DNA of 64,000 nt, from the NCBI GenBank assembly GCA_003550325.1, contig QKWP01001222.1:91324-155323 (forward strand), given 5' to 3'. Positions 56,757 to 64,000 of this stretch are shown here, piece by piece. How positions within the stretch are numbered: the stretch's first letter is position 1; every line of letters begins with the position of its first letter. A program made the translations under genes and the position numbers. The notes beneath the pieces were generated by a model. The model made no database searches, was not told the origin of the DNA, and saw only the letters and a program-made list of their open reading frames with translations. This DNA comes from Gigaspora rosea (Eukaryota; Glomeromycota; Glomeromycetes; Diversisporales; Gigasporaceae).

Positions 56757-58370
56757 TAGTCAGAGAGTTTCGTCAATCGTCAAAGGTTTCGTCAATCGTC
56801 AAGGGTTTCGTCAATCGTTAAGGTTTCGTCAAGCGTCAAGGGTTTTATCAATCGTCAAAGGTTTCGTCAGATGCAAATTTGACCATCAGCAAATTATATA
56901 AATGTAATCTTACGTAAGTTATTATGGCCCGAAAACTTGTGCAAGAATTACGAATCGATGTAAAATATTTGCAATTTTCAATTGCGGAATATTACGAAAT
57001 ACATACGTAAAAACTTACGCAATATTACATCGCAATAATTCAAAATAAATCACAACACTGCGCATTTAAATACCCTAATAAGGACTATCGATAAAAATAG
57101 TAATTGGTAATAATCAGTTAATTAATACTATTATTTTTAAACATTTTATGGGTTTTCACAATATTTCACACAGTTCCGCAATTTAATATAAAATTTATAT
57201 TTTTTTATTTATAATTATATATTATATTTTACATTTATTAAATATATATTTTTAATTAATATTACATACTTTATTATATATTACATATTATTTTTACATT
57301 ATTACAAATATTTTAAACTACTTTCGCACTTTGTCGCATCTAATTCTATCACTATATACAAAAAACTAGCTCTACACACTTATTTTCGCTCACTTCACAG
57401 TTAGTTATTATCTTCGCTTTTTTGTTTTTGAAAGTGTCAGAAGTTATCATTGGAATGCGCAAGGTTTCGAAAAGTTGTTGTTTTTCTCGCAAAGTGCCGA
57501 AATAAAATAAATTATGTAATCAAAAAAAATTTAAAAAAAAACCAAAAAACAAAAACAAAAAACACGAAACAAAAAAAAATTGAAGCGAAACCTTGAAAGA
57601 ACTTGCAAAAACTTGCAAAAATTAGCAAAAACTTGCACCCATTTCTCTAAAAAAAGCATTCTTAAAAATTTAGAAATTGCTTGGGGTGTGTTCTTAAAGC
57701 GTCAGAAGTCGTCGTTGAAATGTGCAAGGTTTCGAAAAGTTGTTGTTTTATACACAAAGTGCCAAAATAAAATAAACTAATAAAAAAAATTTAAAAATAA
57801 ACCAAAAAAACAAAACCAAAAAACATGAAACAAAAAAAAATAAAGTGAAACCTTGCAAGAACTTGCAAAATTAGCAAAAACTTGCGAAAACTTGTACCTA
57901 TTTTTCTAAAGAAACGTTCTTGAAAATTTAGGAAGTTGTCGTTGGAATGCGCAAGGTTTTGAAAAGTTGTTGTTTTTCTCGTGCCGAAATAAAATAAATT
58001 AATAAAAAAAATTTAAAAATAAACCAAAAAAACAAAAACAAAAACCACAAGACAAAAAAAAATGAAACGAAACCTTGCAAGAACTTGCAAAAACTTGCAA
58101 AAACTTGTGAAAACTTGCGAAACTTGTGCCCATTTCTCTAAAGAAGCATTCTTGAAAGTTTAGAAATTGCTAGAGGTTTGTTCTTGAAAGTGTCAGAAGT
58201 TGTAGTTGGTTTGCGCAAGGTTTCGAAAAGTTGTGTGTTTTTCTTGTAAAAAAAGTGCCGAAATAATAAAAAAATTAAAAAATTATTACGGTTCGTAAGA
58301 TCTTACGTAAGATTACGCTATTATAAATTTGCTGATGACGAAACTTTTTGTCATCACGAAAATAATTGCA
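56757..58370. mobile_element. 1.6-kb TIR element with internal tandem repeats
   Basis: The right end (inverted) reads GTTTCGTCATCAGCAAATTT and TAATCTTACGTAAG. The left end has the same blocks (56863-56915), preceded by six tandem copies of a 19-base unit GTTTCGTCAATCGTCAAGG (56768-56862). Inside, 3.5 tandem copies of a 240-260 bp unit occupy 57425-58265, each with GAAACCTTGCAAGAACTTGC, CCATTTCTCTAAA and GCGCAAGGTTTCGAAAAGTTG. Open frames here follow the repeat and are not genes. Confidence 0.7.
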
Positions 58371-58439
58371 TCAGGCATCATTAATCACAATCACAATCAT
58401 TTAATAATAAAAAATTTATGATAGGGGTCACAGAATTAT

Positions 58440-59260
58440 GCAAACTGCAATAATTTTGGGATTGTGTCTCAAGAGAATCTATAATTAACCATAATCATTT
58501 TATTATTCAATAAATTATTAGTGTGAGTGTGAAATTCTGTTCACTTTAACAATAATTTTCAAGAAAATGTATAATTAACTATAATCGTTAAATTGTTCAA
58601 TAAAACTACCAAGTAAATTACCAGGTGAGTATGAAGTTTTTGTTCACTTTAACCATTGTGTTTCAAGACAAGCATGAGCTTAATTCTGTTTACTTTAACG
58701 ATTAACTTTAATCAATTAATCATTCAATAGATCACCAACGTAAATATGAAGTTTAATTTTGTTTACTTTAATGATCGTGTTTTAAAAGAAAGTATAATTA
58801 ACCATAATTTAAATTACTGGTATAGTATGAAGTCTAATTCTGATCATTTTAATGAATATGTTTAAGAGAATGTATTATTAACCATAATCATTTAATTGAT
58901 TATTAATTACCAGTGTGAGTGTGAGGTTTTCGAAATACATGTAGTACAAATCAGGGGAAAAAATTATTTTTGGTGTGTATTAGTATATATGTATGCCAGA
59001 TTACCTTAGCACGTTGATAAGTTTGATACTTGCATGCTTATTGTTTACCGAAAAACAATTACATGTCAAATGTTACTGATGTTGCCGGTATATAAGTATA
59101 TAGAATACACCAAAAAAAAACTTTCTTGCCCAACTTTTACTATTTTGAAACCTGCAATAATTTTGATCATTTTAAATTTTGTGTTTCAAGAGTTATATTG
59201 TTAACTTTAATAATTTATTATTCAATAAATTACTGGAACAAGTATGAAATTTAAGGTAAT
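58440..59260 (+). repeat. Second array of intron-like units, interrupted
   Basis: Same unit as 50765-51345 but on the + strand and more diverged: GTGAGTATGAAGTTT at 58626, GTGAGTGTGAAATTC near 58526, AAATTACCAG before GTGAG at 58616-58630, TTTCAAGA and TTAACCATAATCATTT in each. Five to six units are visible. A foldback (58937-59152) splits the last two. Confidence 0.65.
58937..59152. mobile_element. Foldback inserted in the intron-like array
   Basis: The left arm TTTTTGGTGTGTATTAGTAT and TATGCCAG pairs with GCCGGTATATAAGTATAT..AATACACCAAAAA at the right. Array text stops on one side (GAGGTTTTCGAAATA) and resumes on the other (GAAACCTGCAATAATTTTGA). 216 bp. Confidence 0.6.
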
Positions 59261-59940
59261 ATTCTTATCTACATAATCTGAGTATTATATTTAAAATATT
59301 AATAACAAAATTATTTCCATGAGCTAAGATCGAATCATCTTGATAAAGGTCGAGCTAGAGATAAAATTCAATTTAATTTTTTTTTAAAAGCTTAAAAGAT
59401 AGTGAATAGTTCACTTAATTTTATTCTCCTATTAAACCCTTGATGAATTCGAATTTATTAATAATAAACATCAAATTTATTCCACATTACACATCTCTAA
59501 TTTTATGTGATAAATTCTTTCGTACATATTTGTTAGCACGTAATCTTCTTTAACAAATTTTTTTTCGTTTTCTAATGTTATTAAAATGATAATAATAATT
59601 TAAGCCTATATAATTTAATAAGTTCGTTATTAAGGGTAATCACAAATAGACCGATAATAGTTAACAGATCAGGCAAATCCTATCTATGATAGTCACTTTA
59701 ACATTAACGCCCACTTACATTATGAAGCCCAGGAAACCATCTGCCAATGCCATGGATTAAATACGCAAATCTTACATTGATACCCAGCATAACATCTTGT
59801 CTATTTCTGAAATTATATCCTTTCAACATAAATCATACCTATGATTGCAAATCAATAAAGACTTATCCCAGTATATCAGACCAAATCATTCAAATTTAAA
59901 AAAAGTTGAACTTATTAGTAATGTCCGATATTAAATCATA
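59261..59940. other. Intergenic, possible Helitron body
   Basis: A less AT-rich block at 59640-59880 (CCCACTTACATTATGAAGCCC, ATCTGCCAATGCCATGG) precedes the candidate Helitron terminus. A frame reads 'HYEAQETICQCHGLN', but no helicase or Rep motif is visible. The 5' limit of any element cannot be placed. Confidence 0.3.
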
Positions 59941-59943
59941 CCT

Positions 59944-59975
59944 GGCGGCGAAGCCGCCACCTTATCATGTGCTAG
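59944..59975 (+). mobile_element. Candidate Helitron 3' terminus
   Basis: The perfect GC hairpin GGCGGC-GAA-GCCGCC (59944-59958) is followed after 13 bases by CTAG (59972-59975) and then T. A hairpin 10-13 bases before CTRR, with insertion next to T, is the textbook Helitron 3' end. A run of fifteen bases with only two A is striking in this background. The element body is unproven. Confidence 0.55.
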
Positions 59976-60129
59976 TTTATTATAAAAGCAGATTTCACCC
60001 TCACATGATGATCATAGCAGGTTTCACTATTTCACAACTCAGGTTTCACCCTGTCGTTTTATAATTTATTTTATACAAAAATTATATAAATTAACCGTAT
60101 CTACTTAAAACAATTTATTAATAAATCAA

Positions 60130-60560
60130 TAAATCAAAAAACTTAAAAATTATATTTTTGTAAAACTTTGCTTTTGAGTATTCGATTTACTTATTGGAAT
60201 TGATTTAGGATTACTTGAGAAAAATGGTCGAGGAGGATTTATATGTGTTGTTTTTTTTGAATAATTTTTATTTAGTTTGTCGTTCAGATTCGACTATTTA
60301 AAGAATTAACCTTGGGTTTTTTTCTAAAGACTAGGATACAATAACAGAACGTCTATTTTTAATATAAATGATGATGACTACCTTGGTTGTGTTAACGAAC
60401 ATGAACTTACTGAAGGTATGGCAAAAAGGATAATAAAAGAAAAGCTATTCTTGCATATCAAAAAACATGTATGGTAAATATCATTAATCTCTTTAAAAAT
60501 TTTAATATACTGTATATATTATTATCTCATGAGTAAATTTTAATAAAAATTTATTAAACA
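60130..60560 (+). pseudogene. Partial duplicate of the DUF1365-like gene
   Basis: Matches 35045-35450 at about 85% by eye: 'LLIGIDLGLLEKNGRGGFIC', then after breaks 'TSIFNINDDDYLGCVNEHEL' and 'KRIIKEKLFLHIKKHV'. The conserved FNPVSFYYC exon is absent; the similarity ends near 60555. Here the reading 'NDDDYLGCVNEHELTEGMAK' is better kept than in the larger copy. A fragment, not functional. Confidence 0.7.
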
Positions 60561-60736
60561 TCTACAATTTTGGCGTGTCTTTGTTGCCTATTTTGCTAAT
60601 TTGTTTGTCTATTTTGTGTTATCTTCTTTACTATTTCTTGCCATTTGTATCGCATTTGTGCATGAGATCGGCAATAGAAATTTCCTCTTATTCTATAAAT
60701 GGAAATTTTTTCTTCTGCCATTTTTATATATACTTT

Positions 60737-60801
60737 AGATACTGCTTCTAGATACTGCTTCTAGATACTGCTTCTAGATACTGCTTCTAGATACTGCTTC
60801 T
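60737..60801. repeat. 13-bp minisatellite, five perfect copies
   Basis: AGATACTGCTTCT is repeated five times without change, followed by AGATACTAGATGCTG. It lies between two duplicated segments and is probably polymorphic in copy number. Confidence 0.95.
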
Positions 60802-61019
60802 AGATACTAGATGCTGAGTTTCGTTAATTAAGCACTGAAGATGCCGAATTGTGATATATTTATTATTTTTTATGTTTGTTTTATTTTATGATTATATGAC
60901 TATTTTTAGATCTTTACGTTTTTGTAATTTTTGTTTCGGATTTTTTTCTGGGTAGATTTTATTGATAATCAGTAATCGTCAAAGGCCGTAATGAAAGGAT
61001 CGAGCGAAGGTTTTAATCG

Positions 61020-61493
61020 TTTTTTTTTTTTAAAAAAAGTCCAAAAAAAAACAAAAAAAGAACACGATCAAGACCTGCAATTATATAACGTGACATAAAT
61101 AAATCATTACTGGTAAAGAAATTTGCACCAACACAGTCACCGTCGTGTGGCGTGATTAAAGTTTAACCTTATCAACGCGCGTGATCATTAAGGCTAGGTT
61201 ATAATTATTGTTATTATGGTAATTATTATGGTAATTATATTTTGTAGTACATTTTCTGCGAACGGTATCGTTTGGAACTCTTACTGCTTAGTTCATCTCT
61301 GTCTATTTTCAATGTGATCTGATTGGCTAAATATAATAAATATTATTGTGCTTGTGGCTGAAAACCTAAGCCCTGTGTATGTCTGATCCAACTAACATGT
61401 CAGAGCTGCAACGCCTTTATATTTTTTGTTTATTTATATATTTTCGTGATAAATAATAATAATAATAATAATAATAATATTAAAATAATTATT

Positions 61494-61524
<31 letters not shown>

Positions 61525-61585
61525 GAATAAGCATCGTTGAAGTCTTTCTTTTTTGCTGCTCGAAAAAAAAAAAAACCAAAAAAAT
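61020..61585. promoter_or_regulatory. Upstream region with AAT repeat and poly(A)
   Basis: Upstream of the 61586 gene are (AAT)n at about 61453-61481 and an A-run of about 27 at 61491-61518, ending 68 bases before the ATG. Poly(dA) tracts exclude nucleosomes in fungal promoters, so this is a plausible core promoter; I see no distinct TATA box. A CTGATTGGCTAAAT motif (CCAAT type on the other strand) is at 61317-61330. Confidence 0.4.
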
Positions 61586-63263
61586 ATGCCGGGTACTGTT
61601 ACTGTACTTTGTTATGTAACTGACTATCGAATGACTTCTGGCAAAAATATCTATATAGCCGATGCTTCAGGTTTTATGAAATCCCGAAGCTCAAATTCAC
61701 CATTAAAAATTTTTTTGAAGGGGTTTTATTCTCAAAATTCGACTCAAAAATTCAGTCTTCCCCCGTTCGAAAAAGAAAATGTAATTCTTGCGACCGGAAA
61801 ATTTCGTGTAGTTGAATATATAAATGAAAAAAATGAAAATCTTTCCGCCTTAAAGGTATGTTAAGATTTATATTTGTTGAATATATTCATGTAATGAATA
61901 ACTAATGTCAAATCTATACGCACTGTGGATGAGTTTTGTACCGGTATTGGATTTTAAAACATTATAGTTGATCCTCAGAGACGACTTGATGGATTGATTT
62001 TTTTATCGAATTTGACAGTTTATCAATTTTACAGAACCGATTTTGTGCGTAGTATTATAATTACTGTTGAACTTTCAAGGTCGATCATCTCAAAATCGAT
62101 AACTTGTCAGATTTCATAAGAATAATCCACTAAGTTTTGTCTCTACCATATAAATCTAATATCGTAGTGCACTGACTAAAGTATCCAGATCTATTGTACC
62201 GTTATGGGTCTGTGTCGCAAGCAAGAAAAATTTCAAGCATATACGTATGTTTAATTAATAGAGATCTCGTATTTTGCGCAGAGTAGTTTGCAAGAGGGTA
62301 CGCAAAAAGGGGGTACTTTAGTCAGTGCGCTACGGTAATTTATGTTTTTTCAAACCTAATAACTTTCCGACACTGTGCAAAACCTGTTTTAAATTATGAT
62401 CCCGTGTAAATTATTTTTTGATCATGTTAATAATATAACACATGTGATACATTAATTAATTCATTTTTTCATGAATGTGTATACAGATTATTCTAAGCGA
62501 TCTTGTGCATATTGACCTAGAACCAAATGATCTTCAGAGATTTACAGCTTTAATTAGTATGATTGCATTAGTACAAGAACCCCCGCGTATTGATGGTGAG
62601 GACGCTTTTATGACGGTTGTAGTAACTGACCACATAGACCAAGATCAATGTGACACCAAAATAAAATGTCACTACTTAGCATCCGCGCCCCATCTAATTC
62701 GCATAACTCCAGCTATAAAAAAGAATTCGATTCTTTATATTAACGGTGAATTTTTTTTGTACAAAAACGAAAGTTATGTACACGCTAAAAGTATAACCTT
62801 TTCAGTTCATCTGAAGTCATCGATTAATGTAGATACTTCCTCTAAAATTCCCTGGGATGATGAAATTTCTAAAGAATCAAGTAAAACTGTTAGTTTTGCT
62901 GAAACAATAGCCACAAGATTTGATATTAAACATCCAAAAAATAAAAACTCGCCGATGATTACTCCACCTGTAACTAATTTAATCGCTGAACCATTTACGC
63001 AAGCTAATCCCGATAGAGAACCATCAACCATTAATCAATATGCAACTAACTCTTCTTCGGCTGCTGAATCACATAAAAGAATCAATTCTAATAAAAAATC
63101 TTCAGTTATTAAGGTACCTAAAACTAAACCTTCACCGGCTAAACCATATATGCAAACTAGAAATAGGCGCAAGTTAACAGACCTGGCAAAAGACATGTTA
63201 ATTAATCCGAACGAATCAGAGCAATCTCCTTCCGTTTCACCTGATCATCAAAATTTAACTTAA
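61586..63263 (+). CDS. Two-exon gene, unknown protein, possibly OB-fold
   Basis: The only apparently intact gene in the window. Exon 1 is 61586-61855 (90 codons) and exon 2 is 62487-63263. The intron (61856-62486) starts GTATGT, ends TATACAG and is phase 0. The product is 348 residues. Residues 1-190 look like two beta-rich domains: 'GTVTVLCYVTDYRMTSGKNI', 'NVILATGKFRVVEY', then 'DAFMTVVVTDHIDQDQCDTK', 'KNSILYINGEFFLYKNESYV'. Alternating hydrophobic strands with 'ILYINGEF' suggest OB-folds and perhaps nucleic-acid binding; this is inference. Residues 200-348 are polar, Ser/Pro/Lys-rich and probably disordered, with a basic patch 'RNRRKLTDLAKDML'. No signal peptide or membrane segment. The ATG at 61586 follows AAAAAAAT, a good fungal context. 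A TIR element sits in the intron. Confidence 0.75.
62162..62335. mobile_element. TIR element inside the intron, TA target
   Basis: The ends TCGTAGTGCACTGACTAAAG and inverted CCGTAGCGCACTGACTAAAG run on into GTAYCC and are flanked by TA (62160-62161, 62336-62337). Subtracting its 174 bp plus one TA leaves a 455-bp intron, still longer than the 59-base intron seen in the pseudogene at 37453. It is probably harmless because both splice sites are intact. Confidence 0.85.
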
Positions 63264-63514
63264 AGTAAATATATAATTTTATTCAATGCTTTACTATGAT
63301 CAGTCTATAAAATAAATCATTTATTTTATGGTCCTTTTTATTTGATAAAATTGTTGATCTTATTTCATCACTATTAAAAAACTAATAGATTTGCATACTG
63401 TAAAAGTTTGTATTTACTTATATTTAAAATAAAATAAGATTTACTTTAATAGTTGTCATTCCAACCAACTCGTTACACCTTTACTAATCTATCGAAGTTA
63501 ATAAAATCAACATA
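63264..63514 (+). terminator. 3' flank with possible poly(A) signals
   Basis: AATAAATCATTTATTTTATGG at 63310-63330 contains an AATAAA about 50 bases past the stop codon and is also a short dyad. AAAATAAAATAAG follows at 63427. Either may serve as 3'-end signal; fungal signals are loose, so this is tentative. Confidence 0.4.
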
Positions 63515-63779
63515 CTGTAAAACGCAGTGCAATATATCTGGGTATTTTACATTCCACGTCACAACAAACCGTGATTTATACCCCCGGGTATATTGTATGG
63601 CACGAGTATATTACGTAGAGTATTTTGTAAGGATAGTATATTAGCGCATTATGAAAAAAACCAAATCATTATTAAATTGTCCTTGATTTATACCCGGATC
63701 TCTTATAAAACACCACAACAAATAACCTTGAATCATGCCCATTCTAAATCAAGGGGGTACTTTGCACTGCTTTTTACAG
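63515..63779. mobile_element. TIR element downstream of the gene, TA target
   Basis: The ends CTGTAAAACGCAGTGCAA and inverted CTGTAAAAAGCAGTGCAA are flanked by TA (63513-63514, 63780-63781). GGGGGTACTTT next to the right end is shared with the intron element at 62162-62335, so the two may be related. GATTTATACCC phrases repeat inside. 265 bp. Confidence 0.8.
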
Positions 63780-64000
63780 TAAATTGCTACATATCATGTC
63801 CAATAATTTATGATATATATCAAATTTAAAATCAACTTAAGTTTCTTTTAAATTTTGTACTAACTTGAGCGCACTTAAATTCCATTTCAACTTAAATAAT
63901 TTCTAAAACACTAAATCTATTCCAACAGGCCTCTATAAAAAAAAAATCTTTCCTTTCCGAACATGTTTGTTGGATGACACGTTTTATATATGTTTTTTAT

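Noticed and set aside
57580..57780. 66-codon Lys-rich frame
   Set aside because: Falls in one unit of a tandem repeat and shifts frame in the other units.
61553..61585. Upstream extension of the 61586 gene
   Set aside because: The extra eleven codons start without ATG and encode the poly(A) tract (Lys/Asn/Gln); the ATG at 61586 is the first.

Overview
The window looks like nuclear DNA of a very AT-rich, transposon-packed fungus. I favour an arbuscular mycorrhizal fungus (Glomeromycotina, Rhizophagus/Gigaspora-like): it carries Sel1-repeat plus tyrosine-kinase-like genes in multiple diverged copies, short GT...AG introns, degenerate hAT, LINE and LTR-element genes, and almost no intact protein-coding sequence. 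This assignment is inference from gene families and base composition; nothing was searched.

Layout. 0.25-5 kb: an LTR-like repeat, a dead hAT transposase gene, and a TIR element that has been hit by three later elements. 5.3-6.1 kb: a 5'-truncated LINE next to a broken fungal gene. 6.3-7.6 kb: foldback repeats. 7.66-13.89 kb: a nearly full-length reverse-strand LINE (endonuclease, reverse transcriptase, RNase H) with a perfect 12-bp target duplication inside a small TIR element. 14.3-22.2 kb: a second LTR-like repeat broken by nested elements, TTAA-flanked elements, a degenerate satellite and a pogo-like element. 22.2-30.5 kb: gene-poor DNA with hAT-type non-autonomous elements and an LTR-retrotransposon integrase remnant. 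30.8-41.4 kb: an inverted duplication of a Sel1-kinase gene flanking DUF1365-like and unidentified pseudogenes. 42.4-47.9 kb: foldbacks, a third LTR-like repeat and a second pogo-like element. 48.8-50.4 kb: an extreme A-rich tract. 50.5-59.3 kb: a Sel1 exon remnant, intron-like tandem arrays, dyad-rich arrays, a SINE and large TIR elements. 59.9-61 kb: a candidate Helitron end and a mosaic of duplicated pieces from the 35-42 kb region. 61.6-63.3 kb: the only apparently intact gene, two exons, 348 residues, product unknown and possibly OB-fold.

The most interesting signal is structural. Several foldback families with different termini share one 99-bp dyad module: GATC (or a relative), 41 bases, a CTC-NNN-GAG core, 41 bases, GATC. 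The spacing is gapless across families. Other unusual points are tandem arrays whose units look like whole introns joined acceptor-to-donor, a TIR family with a conserved TTAGGG-like interior but different ends, and a TTAA-flanked family starting GGGTAG.

The working parts hardly form a pathway. The kinase copies are signalling-receptor-like genes that are frameshifted (one only once, exactly at the HRD loop), and most of the sequence is layered mobile DNA. Three ambiguous bases (5783, 13392, 50021) lie at repeat junctions or in homopolymers, so some breaks may be assembly artefacts.
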